Position numbers and translations under genes: made by a program
Notes under the pieces: generated by a model
The model's database searches: none
Seen by the model: only the letters and a program-made list of their open reading frames with translations
What the model was told of the DNA's origin: nothing
DNA from: Antedon mediterranea
Taxonomy: Eukaryota; Echinodermata; Crinoidea; Comatulida; Antedonidae
DNA length: 64,000 nucleotides
Direction of reading: 5' to 3'
NCBI RefSeq assembly: GCF_964355755.1
Contig: NC_092676.1
Coordinates: 17,154,288-17,218,287 of the forward strand
Shown: piece after piece, positions 1 through 40,309 of the stretch
Position numbering within the stretch: the first letter of the stretch is position 1
Layout: every line of letters begins with the position of its first letter

Positions 1-154
1 TGCACAGACTTTTGGTAGATGTGACAAATGTGTAATCATGTGTGTTTTTGTGCAAAGTTTGTGGATGACCATATCAAATGTATGGACCATCAAATTGTTT
101 TTTAATGAACTTCATTCCAAAGTGGTCTTTATTTTATATATTTATATTTTTCAG
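1..154 (+). other. End of an intron of the SASH1-like gene
   Basis: Sequence before the acceptor at 153-154. It holds no exon; the upstream exons lie outside the window. Confidence 0.7.
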
Positions 155-28935
<28,781 letters not shown>

Positions 28936-29644
28936 GATTTTATTTTTAAACAGGTGCTTATTGTGTGGGGTTGACATAATATTTAGTAAAACAAATTCTG
29001 GATAAACACAATAAGTGATAATAGTAACTAATTATCATTTGAATGTTTTTTAAGAAAACCATATTTTATTTTAATCCGAGTTTTATAATTTTTATTTGTA
29101 ACTTATTTGTTTATATGCTTTACATGATAGCTGTATAATTCTTATTTGTACATATTGGAATTTTCAAACAAAATGGAAACATCTCCATTATTTTAATCTA
29201 ATACGGTTTTAACAGTCTATATGTGTTGTATATTTTATATAGAAAAATGTGTTAAGTGACTTTCAGTCAATCTATGTGCCAACATTACAATGACCAATGT
29301 GTTTACCCTAATGTTCTATATGATGAAGTTCACATCATATTTTATTCATATCATATTTTATTCCAACAATTTGTGAAGAATTTTTCCTTTATCTTCATCA
29401 TTTTTTTTTTAGTTTTTAAACTTGATTTACCAACAAGTTTTAAAGTTATAAGACATGTGCGTAAATTTAAATTTATTTCTGAACTGAATGTGTCAATATT
29501 AATATTCAATATAAAGATTTTGATGAAAGTAACATATAATAACTGATTTTAAATATTTTTTTTAAACACTGAATTAGTTATTTTGATATTTTACATACAA
29601 ATTATAATTGTCACTTGATTTGAGTCATCTTTAATAATATTAAA
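28936..29644 (+). other. Probable 3' UTR of the SASH1-like gene
   Basis: AT-rich sequence directly after the stop codon. No AATAAA was found close by. The variant ATTAAA at 29639-29644 is the first plausible poly(A) signal, so the end is a guess. The reading frames within it show no known domain. Confidence 0.35.
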
Positions 29645-30146
29645 AATAATCACATTCCCTTTAGTGGGTTATTTTAAATAGTAAAAACAGTTTGAAATCG
29701 TGAGTATCGATAGACAATACGATTTAAACAAAACAGTAAGATCCTATAGTGCTCTGTTTTTTTTTATGGTAACTATAAATTACCTTGTTTAATGCCTTTG
29801 CTTATTTCGGGAACCCAGATTTTAAAATCTTGCTGAAACTTGGTGCGAAACATCAATAGGCAAGAAGCCTCTGTTTTTTGTTGTTTTTTTTTCTATTTAA
29901 AGTATACCTTCATTTAATGCCTCTTTTCATATCTCTATCTGAACCTAAATCTTTCTGAAACTCGGTGCCAAACATTTTTGTTAAAATTGTGTTTGTTCCA
30001 AATAATATATTTTATATACAAAAAAACATTGTATTGTTGAAGTTTTTAACTAACTAAGATCCCTTTTCAATTCAACTTATTTAAATTTAAGTGATTGATA
30101 ATGTACCAAAAACGAAAAAAATATTTTATTTAATCATAACTTTAAC

Positions 30147-30704
30147 TTAAAGATGTATTGTCCCTTGAAACACAAAAAATGAAAAAAAAAAAATATTCTA
30201 AATTTAAATTGGCCATATCAAAGTAATATTAAAGTTATTCACTTTAAGTCGAAAATTCAAGCCAAAAACAACAAGTTTACATAATTAACAGGTAAATTAA
30301 TTAGATTACATTTCGTCTGGGAAATCGTCACAAGCAAAAGTAAACAAAGATTTCAAACCATGAGTATGCATTATGCATGATGCTAATTAGGATTGTTTAC
30401 AACTCGTCACGGTTGAGAAAGTGTTTTCACACAGATCGCGAGGAAGTTTTATGATTATGCATACAGAGTAGCCAAACAAGCGCGTTGCATTATGAGATAT
30501 GTTGTGATTGAAAACTTTGACTGGAAGTCAAAGTTATTTTTTGAACAAAAAAACATCTGTATTTCGGTTAAATTATTTTTTTTTTTCGACTAATTTTTGG
30601 TGAAAGTTAATAACTCTTATGATACTTCAAAATGACCCACTTTTTTTTTTAATTAAAAAAAAAAATGTTTTTTGGAATTAGTCAAAGGGACAATACATCT
30701 TTAA
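30147..30704. mobile_element. TTAAAGATGTATTGTCCC MITE, copy 2 (long)
   Basis: The ends ttaaagatgtattgtccctt and agggacaatacatctttaa are inverted. The interior is longer than in copy 1, with a GC-richer core around 30300-30520 (cgtctgggaaatcgtcacaa, acagatcgcgaggaagtttt) absent from the short copies. It may be a parent form or a composite. Confidence 0.8.
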
Positions 30705-31538
30705 GTATATTAAAGAATATTCATAATCGTATCATATCATACATCAGCAAAACGACTTTATATTGCGAAAGGTTTATTTTGCTTTGAAGTTATAGGTTGT
30801 TTCCATTCCATTTAATTATTAAATATTTAATTTAATTTCAACATTCACAAACTGAACTTTTAGAAGTCATTCCATCAATTATTGAAACTGTTTTTCAATT
30901 GTTAATTGACAAGAGTGTTAAACCAACGGATGTGATATATTTGTTTACGTTTTTACTTTTAAAAATAATTCATTTTGAATTTTTTAAATAAGCCTTTCAT
31001 ATCTAATAGACACGAGTGCTAAAATATATATGCATTTTTACTTTATGTTTTCAAATGAAATTTCCTTTGAATTATTGAAATCCTTTTTTTGTTTAATCCT
31101 TTTCATGTTAATATATCATGTCTTTTTAAAAAGTTAACGTCATAATATATTCGTTAGACCAAACGAAATCATGTCATCTTTTATTTATTCATTTAAATCT
31201 ATTCAAATTAGCAATATTGAAAACTTATACTGAAAAGTCATGTTTTTAAACATTGCCAACAGACACGGTTTAGACTTTTACGTTATGTTTTATGTTACAA
31301 AATTAATTAAAAAGTTATTTTGTGTTTTTGCTTTACCAACTGCGACTATTTGTGATATTTCACAGTTCACTATTAAAATAACCTTTCATAAAATAATGAA
31401 TAATGAATACTATTTAATTCAGCCAAGTGTTGGCTTACTGTAAGAAAGGTCATTGGTTCGGTTACTACTAGATGTCTTTTTTTTCCTATTATTTAAGCTG
31501 TAGTGTGTGTTTTTTTTTTTTTATTATTATTTTTCATT

Positions 31539-32208
31539 AAGCCTGTTTTCAACAACGGAAAAAATATTCGCGCTAATCTATAATGTTTTAACGGCGAAAA
31601 AAAAAATGCGATTTTTCATTTCGATCGCGTGTCTGCTGCTATTTGATTCGCATGAGTACTCCCGAACGCATGAAAATCAATTCATGAGCTCTGGTTAGTT
31701 GCGCAATTTTGTCGGGCTTAAGCCTGATTTTCACTAGGCGAATTTATTGTCACGAATCCAATGAAAAATAATCGCGCTATCCTTTCACCCAAGAGCGATT
31801 CTCATTTCCATTGTATGTCTGCTGAGTTTTTCGATTCACATAAGTGTTCATGAACGACGTCACGACTTTTTTACTGAGCTCTGATTAGTTGCGAAATGTT
31901 TCGCTTTGCAAAAAGTAGAAACAAACGAACAAACTACCGATTTCGCTGAAATTAAAAACTCAAACAACTAGAATTGGTCACAGAAAGGGATTTGGAAATG
32001 GAAGAATATGTTAATTATGTCGGTCAATTATTCTTTTCGCGACAAGTACTGTAAAAAACACACCGGTTTAGGCATTAGACCTACCTAGTTCATTAGTGTT
32101 TACTCACGCATAACGGATTGTAACTAGCGCCATCACAGAAATACGCATAATATTATGCTGACGCTTTTGATTAGCGCGAATAAATTCACCTAGTGGAAAG
32201 AAAGGCTT
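31539..32208. mobile_element. Inverted-repeat element with a partial copy in front
   Basis: A full element at 31720-32208 has ends aagcctgattttcactaggc and gcctagtgaaa-type (right: aattcacctagtggaaagaa aggctt). Directly before it, 31539-31719 repeats its left part (aagcctgttttcaacaa, then gattcgcatgagt, atgagctctggttagttgcg). The word gtaactagcgccatcaca near 32110-32140 recurs at 60270-60297. GC content and CpG are higher than around it. It is non-coding. Confidence 0.6.
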
Positions 32209-32646
32209 CAGGGAAGCACTAGTTGTGTCACAATACATTTGCCATAGTTAGATATTGTAAAGCCTTATTCTTTCAAGTAGTAATGTGAATATGTTTCGTA
32301 CTTCAGTGAATACATCAGATTTAATTTACAATTCGAGAAAAAGAATTAAAAACATAACTTAAGCTACAAATTAATGTATTCAATAACAATGGTATTCTTG
32401 AGGTTTTTCCACTCTCAGACTAGATAGTTGTCAGTTTGGTTATGCTGTGTTTGTAGACTCATATGTCCTCCCGTTCAAAGTTAAGCACGTGTTTTGTTTT
32501 TGAAATTTGAATTGAATTTTTAGAAAATAATATCACATTTTTTTTAAAATAAAACTATCTTCATAATATTATTACATACAATATATTCAATCTTGATAAA
32601 ATAGTTTTAAGCCATATCCCATTAAACTGCCGTAGTCACATCACTG

Positions 32647-32791
32647 TTAAGCTCTGTCTACACTATCACACTTTATGTGACAACAAAATGTGATGTGGCC
32701 ATAATGGACACGATGATGTCATATCACTACCATATTTAGACATATCACACTTTTTTTGTCAAACTAGTTTGATAGTGTAAACAGAGCTTTA
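32647..32791. mobile_element. MITE with CTCTGTCTACACTATC ends, copy 3
   Basis: The best preserved copy: aagctctgtctacactatca at the left and gatagtgtaaacagagctt at the right, with ttaa/ttta flanks. It contains the inner mirrored words tttatgtgacaacaaaatgtg and cacactttttttgtcaaac. Confidence 0.85.
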
Positions 32792-34415
32792 GGTCTACTG
32801 TTGTTTTATCTACTGAAATGAAAGAAAAGAACAATTGTGTAGTGACGTCTATGCCGTTGGTTAATGCAGTAGGATATCGGTTGCAATGATCGTGACAACA
32901 ATAAATACGCAACTATAATATATGCTTACAGTTCCTTTAAGTTGGTGGGATACTGTAAGGTAATCAAAATTACATGCACATGCTACCTATGGTGTTATTT
33001 TACATTTTAGCAAATCAAATTAACTTAATATCTGGTAACAGAATCGCATTTAAAAGGTTTTTAGAACAAATTGATGGTTTAAATTTCATAGCCGCGAACT
33101 CAATCAATCATATAACGCACTGTGTACTTTTATAGAAATATTAAAATGAATTGAGAAGTGAAAACTAATAGATATTTTTCCGTATCAAACACTATTATGA
33201 CGAATTGAATTAATTCATTTATAAGAGGTAGGCCTATTGTATTTCTATTCAAATTAAAGTTTTAAATTATTTTTTTCATTAGAAATAAAACGGAAATAGT
33301 TACATCGGATATTGAATCGCTAATATATAGGTTGACACAAGTGTTTATCATTTTCAAAAACGAATTTAAATTAAAAACCTGGTAGGTATAACATCAAATC
33401 TGACCTTTAAATCATAAAGAAATGTATTTCTATTCAAGCTAAAGTTTTAAAACATAAAACATAAAGTTTTCTTGAAACGCTAATATTTTTTCACAAAAGA
33501 AATTTAAATCATAATTATATTCAGAACTTGCCCTTAAAGCATAATGCAATATTAAATCGAAATATATGAGACGCTGTAAATTCACTTTAACCTATCGTTA
33601 AATAATGTATCGACCTTGTATAACTATTACGGATGCGTTTTGAATTGATAGACTCGTTTAAAATGAATATCCATCGGTAAATCGAATTTTATTATTCTTT
33701 TTTACAAAGCCGTTGTAATATTAGTTAATGTAAGGAAAGTGTAAACTGAGAATAATGTGAACCGACGTCACACCCGCCGAACCATGTTAATGAATGCATT
33801 CGGTAAAAAATCAGACGAGTGATCCATCAATAGGAATAATATTCAGTTGCGTTTATTCAAAATTGAAAATTGGTTACAAAATTATGGGCTGCATAATCCA
33901 AGAAATAATGCGAGTAAACGTTATACTCTTCAGTATCATCCTTGATCCATGCTATAAGATGCTTTTTTTTTTGCTAATATGACATAATCATATCTTTTCC
34001 CAATTGTTCTTTGTTACCATATTCCATAAATAAATAAACGAAGTTGAAAACAATACACCAACACAAAAGGAAAAAAGCACCACATGGCAACAGCCACATT
34101 TTAAAATTGTAGTGCGTTAACATATTCTGTAGTTTGCAAGTACAGTACAAGTAAAATATTTGGATAACATGTAATTTGTAAAATTCACCAAAGCTAATAA
34201 CGTAGTTGTTACTGTTACTTCAAGCACAATATATAGATTTCTACAAAATGTTTTAACCATCCATTAAAATGAATGTGCCCAAAATGTATCCTATGCGTGG
34301 TAGTTAAAACTGTTTCCAATTTCCGATTTTCGGCTATGTTCAACATTTGTTAACAGAATATGATTATAAAGTGGCTTCACTGTCTATAGGACTAGTTACA
34401 ATCTATATGGTTGCA

Positions 34416-35245
34416 AGCGTCTGTTAGGCTCATAGCTACACATTCTTTCTATGATTACAAATTACAGTACAAATACGAATATTGCCAAATATCTTTCAGT
34501 TATATGTATTGCAGTTAGTTACAAATATTACCTACATCCGTGGTTATAATAATGTTTCCCATACAATAGGCCTACTTACAAATGTTGCGAAGATCTATGG
34601 TAACACATTTCGTTTAGATCCACAGTTACATGATTACAGAATGTTGACCACTTACTTATGTAGACCATGTTTTCCACTTTTGTACAGTAGTTAAAATGTT
34701 ACCAACAAATTTGTTTCAATATCAGTAGTACAAATGTTGCCAAGACATGTGGTTACAAATATCGATGTGAATCATCTTCTGATTATAAATTACATTATTG
34801 TTGCCAAGATAAATGGTGCCAAACCTTTTAAAATGTTTCCAAATAGGTTAAAGGTCACAGACACATAATGTTGTCAAGATCTGTTGCTACAATTATTTGA
34901 TTACAATACAATATTATTGCCAACAATCTACCATGTTTACATTTTGCATAGATGTAATGGCTACAATTGTTGTTTAATCTGTATTTCCAAAATGTCTCCA
35001 AGATCTTTAGTAACATAAATGTGTCTTAAGTGCTATGGCTAAAAATACTGTGAATATCTTTGACTTTAAATTTGTTCAAGATCTTTGACTGTAAATGTTG
35101 TCATGTTCATGGCCACAAATGATCTATGACTAAATTATTTCAAGGCTACAAATGTTGCCAAGTATTATCAAGTTATATGGCTATAATAAGTGTTAGATCT
35201 ATGAATACAAATTGTCAAGATCTGGTTGGTTATCCTGTATCCAAT
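34416..35245 (+). repeat. Old degenerate tandem array of a unit of about 25-30 bases
   Basis: A motif close to tacaaatgttgccaagatct atggt recurs about every 25-60 bases, often with slips. Clear examples: ttacaaatgttgcgaagatc at 34574, tacaaatgttgccaagacat at 34729, aatgttgtcaagatctgttg at 34866 and ctacaaatgttgccaagtat at 35146; weaker ones (aaatgtctccaagatcttta, ttgttcaagatctttgact) lie between. This is an ancient minisatellite or a repetitive element grown by tandem copying. Frames within it are not genes. Confidence 0.65.
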
Positions 35246-35696
35246 ATATATTGTTGTATGATTTCAAGATATAACTACCAATGTTTTCTGATCTACAGTT
35301 GAACATTTTTCTACGGGTTTGTTATGTAATGGTAATTGATTTTACGTAGGTTCTCTTGGTCATCTCATTGAACACGTCTCCTTTATTCTGTGAGTTACTA
35401 AAATGCAGACCTTTATTCAAATTTAATATATCTAAAAATAACCCACATTTAAAATCTTGGTCACGTAGTCTGTTTATTATTACAATACAATGTGAGATTA
35501 ACAGATAACTCGTATGTACATAGAGAAAGAAAGATTGTGATTGCTAATAACATTTCAATTTTATAGTTTACGAAATAGGCCTATTTGCATATATTTGTAA
35601 TGTCGAAATCGAATAGAAAAATCATCTCGACAACCTGTAGTATAACGACTTACTATAATAAAGTAAAACCTTAAAAAAATATTCGTCGGAACTTAA

Positions 35697-35838
35697 GCTT
35701 GGTTTCCACAAGAACGCAACGCAACGCAATGACGTAAGCGAAACGTAAGTAATTTGGCCAATCACAAGCGATGGATTATCCAAACTCTGTCGTTTATCAT
35801 TGGTCAATTTGCTTGCGTTGCGCATACGTTCTTAAGCT
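35697..35838. mobile_element. TTAA-flanked MITE, copy 2
   Basis: Same family as 12921-13098: agcttggtttccacaagaac at the left and acgttcttaagctt at the right, with aacgcaacgcaacgcaa and the middle word ggccaatcacaagcgatgg. TTAA flanks are visible at 35693-35696 and 35839-35842. The minus-strand frame over it is not a gene. Confidence 0.65.
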
Positions 35839-36843
35839 TTAAACATGCTGTATTTTAACAATAGAATAATTCAACAGGTGTCTTATCAGCTGCTACAGCG
35901 TAACGTACCGTACTTGTATACAGAAGTTTCAAATAGTTGTATTTGTTCTTTTATTTGTTTTTAACTCAAAATAATTATGATTTAGAAGTTTTATTTTACT
36001 TTTTTTGGATGATTAGTGGGTGATATTAAATAAATAATAATTACATAATTATTTTTGTTTTTGGTTATTTTTTTTCCTGAACTGGATTGTAAATAGGTTT
36101 AATGAAACAAACTATAAATGTTGAAGTTTTTATTTATCAAATTATTTAAAAATATTATACTTTTTTAAATTACAATATATTTCCTTTTTTTAAATTAAAA
36201 GTATTCCTCAAAGTGTTACGTTAGGTTTGCATCTTTTAAGATCATTTAATTTTTTTAGTTTAAGGTAAAATCTGATTCTTAAAAAAATTAATGCAAATCA
36301 GATAAATATGTGACTGATATACATATGGGAAAAGCATGCCTACGAAGAAATGTAGGTCTAGGTAGTGGTATTATATGTGTTTCTTCGAAAGCAGTAATTG
36401 TGTGTTGTAAGGTAAAATTGTAAAATATACCCTTGAAAACTATATTATATGTGTTTTACTCCTGTATGAAAATAACATTGTCTATTAAAATATGAGTAAA
36501 AATACTCCGACAAAGAGAAATATGGACCCACATCTGACTGATGGATCGTTATTTTGTTTTATGACATTTTCAATGATTTCTGTGTGAATGCATTGATGAC
36601 GTATGTAGGTTCAAGTGTTTGCTATAATTATAATTATTCCAATGGGAAAAATGTTCATCTTTGCAGTTTCTTTCAAATATGTGTTCTAATTATATCTATT
36701 CCTGAATCAGCAGTGTACCTAGAAATCAGAAGCCTAGCAAGGCTTACTTTAGTCAAAAGTAAAAACAATTTATTGTATCCAATTCCAATCCGTAACATCT
36801 TTCGCTAAAAATACGTTTAAAGGGGAGCTCCGGGTTTAACTGT

Positions 36844-37185
36844 TTAAAGACGTATTTTACACATTTTGTTTTCTTCAAAATTTTGGTTGAATACCGGTAT
36901 GCCATATTAATGTCACAATAGTCCATCCATTTTGACCAAAAATGTATCGAAAAGAAATTTATTTAGGCTTATCTGAAAAAAGCTGTAACTTAAAGCAAAA
37001 ATTGGCTGCCAGCCAATGGGTTTTTGTGGTTGAATTTAACCATTTATTTGGTCATTTTATAAGTGAAAACATTGGGTTTTATACTGGAAGTGATTAACTT
37101 TATTAAAACTACAAAATAAGCTATTCAAAGTATTATATAATTAATCTTTATTTTTCATGTTTTTTGGGAGACAATACATCTTTAA
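36844..37185. mobile_element. TTAAAGATGTATTGTCCC MITE, copy 3
   Basis: The right end gggagacaatacatctttaa is well kept, while the left end (tttaaagacgtattttacac) is eroded. Inside, gaagtgattaactttattaa matches the other copies in reverse orientation. Confidence 0.65.
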
Positions 37186-40100
37186 GTATTTTAAAAATAA
37201 AATAGAAACCTTTTCAACAACATTAAATACCACAAATACCACTTATTTTTCGACAGAGATGAATTATAATAACTAGCGGCGTGAAATAACCCTCTTTGAA
37301 AAAAGTTGAACAGTACTACAGACATTTATCGTAATCTTATAAGATAGGAAATTCACCAAAATATAAATTATGTAAATCTTATCTTAATCTTTGAAGCAGG
37401 GGCTACTCTTTAACCTGGTTGAACCAAACCTATAAATCGTAGGTCCGTGGTTTTCGCGAATAGGTTTCCTCATTTATGTTTCATTTACTAAGTTCCCTAA
37501 CTATTCCCACTTCAATTCTGTGTACAGTATTTATTTGTATACATTTTATAAAGGATTCAAAACACGTGGTTACGCTACTGACTGAATCAGATTGCAATTA
37601 GTGGTGAAATGGTAAATGAATGGTGGTTTTATCTAAATACGTTTTAATTCAACTATTTGGCGACTATAGTATTGACATTTAAATAATTAAACATGACATG
37701 TAACATAGCGTCGTTTTCTAATTAAATTTTTCTACCCACGACATTGTTTAAAGTGGGTGTTTTAATCGTAAAATGAAATTCTACAGTCCATTGGTATTTG
37801 CTCGCTTCCTCTGAAGCAACACATGTGTTTACGCTGTGTAGCTAAACTTTGAACCATAATTATTACAACCAAAACAACAAACAGATAACTGCACTAATAA
37901 CAATCAGGTTTTGTGCAGACATTTGGCAACAAAAACTTTCCATTCTAATTGGATATTATCATTTCCATGATGTAGCAACACTACTACACTACTACTGTTT
38001 TTGAAACGTTTGCCCACAGTAATGGTAGTTAAGATTTCTCGTTGGTACTTGCATGTTGAGTGTTGAGTCAAGCAAGCGAGCAATGAAACTGAGGCACCAC
38101 AGTCAGTTCAAGGACATACCTCCGACCAGTGGTAGAATAAGTCGTTAAAACCCCAGCACATCTCGAAAAGAGAAAAGGACCATTTCAGCCTTTGTCGTTA
38201 ATCATTGCATCGGGCTAAAGCAATCAGAAGTTGCCATAGTCAAATTAGACAAAAGAGGAATACCTTTATGACAACTTCAAATTTATTTAAATATTACAAT
38301 TTACTTGCAATCAATTGGTTATGCCCAGGAGGAGGAAAACATAGGTTTTGAATGTTAATAAAGATACATTGACATTGAGATTTTGCTGACTGATTTACGT
38401 CAGCTACGCTAGCCAATTACGCCAACCAATTACGCTAGCCATACAAGGTCAGGTTCGTCAAAAAAAGATACCTATCATTTCCTACTTCTCTATTTATTAT
38501 TTAGAGCACAACATGTTTTTAGAATTATGTAGTCCTATATCATTAAGTTAGTGCTACCGGTGGTCAATGTATACAAGGCTGCATCAAACACAGACCTAGG
38601 AAATTTTGCTATTGGTTGTAACTTGTTTTAAAAATTTACTTACACCTGTAGTTGTACTTGAAAATAATTTACAGCTCATTTGCATAACTGTAGCTCAGAC
38701 CATGCTAAAGCAATGTACATCTCGAAAATTTAACATAGGAAAAGTGAATTAAAAACAGGAAAGTTTTGATTTCGACAAGGCAAGAACGATTGTTAATGCT
38801 ATAGCAAAACTAGAGGAAGGTTAAGAATATCAATTGAAAGTTTCTATGGATTTAATAATTATTCAATGTAGTGCAACACTTATTGAACACCGGTGTCTAC
38901 GAGTCTGCAAAATTAAGGTAAGGAACGATAGTTATGGAGTAACCCTAGTGTTAGAACGCTTCCGAAACATAGAGATTATGCCCTAGGTGTAGTTTATGCT
39001 CCCAAACAATAACTTGTCACTCTTCCGTGGTATTTTGTAGAATGTAAACTTTAGTTTCAATTAAAAACTTTAGGAACACATTAGGAAAATGTATAATGAA
39101 TCAAAATCAATACAAAATGTTCACCTGTACAAAACGTTTTATTATACTACGCCCCTTATAGACGGCGGACGGTAACATTACAATTACCATTCATTTCTAA
39201 TTGAAAATAATTCCATCTTTCATATTTTTTCTCTTTTATTACAATTAATAAGCTTTTATGCATCAAACATTTACCACATACAACGACACACTAACGTAAT
39301 AAAACAACCTTTTTTTGGAACTACACACCTTTTCAAATTGTGTGCAAAGTATGTTTGCTAATCTAATAAAGAAATATAGACCTATTCCGTATATTGTGGT
39401 ATATAAAAAATCACTTACATGTTAAATTTGGGTAGAAATATTGAATTCTCCATTGGGATATCTCTAAACTTATCAAACTGCAAACAACAGTAATGTATTT
39501 TCTTCTGTTTTTATCGGTTTATTAGAGATTTTGTCATGACATTTCGACAAACTTTCCAATATATTATTGGATGATTGATTATTGGTATTTGCGCAAAATA
39601 TCCGTGATTCCCGATCGTCTGCATAAAGCTCGTTTCCGTCCCCAAATACGCATTGACTTCCATTACGCACTAAGTTCAAATGTCATGTTACCGATACAAA
39701 ATGTATTTCTTTCTGATGTAATGTCAAGCTTACTCCAATTAAAGTTTAGTCACTTTATATGACTGGCTACGGTGGCCTGCAAATGTCATGTAAAAAAACC
39801 ACGTGATATTTTTTTAAAGTTGTTGTGACACTTACAGACCATCGTAACTGCCACATAGTGACTTATAGAAGATTTTCAAATATGTACAAAATGGTGACGT
39901 CGTTACACAGTAATGCTTATGTGTTTCTTGAGTTTTTCTAAACATTTGGCTTTTAACTTTAAGCAGAACAAAATAAACTATTTATATTAAAATGTTATTT
40001 TAGATTGTTAGGAGTATAGTACTAGTTTCAGAAATATGAACTAGAGTGTTTTTCAAATTCACAAAAATAATATATTACATACTTTTATATTCACAAAATT

Positions 40101-40231
40101 TTGTTATTCATTTATACAGAAAATCGATCTCCTGGTGTAGTGAAAGAAAATAAAACAAGGGGACCAAACTATTCATTTTTTTTAAATGACACTGCTAAAC
40201 ATTTACTTAACCTCTGTGTAACTAAATTAGA

Positions 40232-40309
40232 TCACTTTCCATTGTAGTTAGCACAAACACATGATTTTCCCTTTTTGCATGGCATGCCACGGGCACCGGT
40301 ACATCTTGT
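40232..40309 (-). CDS. Peptide precursor exon: cysteine-rich mature part
   Basis: Acceptor attgctgttttcag is followed by 25 codons and TGA: TRCTGARGMPC, then KKGKSCVCANYNGK. Four Cys in 25 codons in an AT-rich region, opened by a strong acceptor in the right phase, is unlikely by chance. It is too short to appear as a long reading frame by itself. Confidence 0.75.
   Translation of the reverse strand, partial: TRCTGARGMPCKKGKSCVCANYNGK

Larger units (their letters stand above)
29645..34415. other. Intergenic stretch right of the SASH1-like gene
   Basis: Apart from the elements at 30147-30704, 31539-32208 and 32647-32791 this is AT-rich DNA. No coding region on either strand could be supported. 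Confidence 0.6.
35246..40231. other. Intergenic stretch with two MITE copies
   Basis: Apart from MITEs at 35697-35838 and 36844-37185, it shows a short direct repeat at 38404-38442 (acgctagccaattacgcc, accaattacgctagcc). A GC-richer patch at 38030-38240 has a splice-like pair on the minus strand but no identifiable coding. Its right part would hold the 3' UTR of the peptide gene. Confidence 0.5.

Noticed and set aside
37800-37860. Minus-strand frame opening after an AG as a possible alternative second exon for the peptide precursor
   Set aside because: The acceptor lacks a pyrimidine tract and the translated residues do not continue a cationic or cysteine-rich peptide; the exon at 40309-40232 fits far better.
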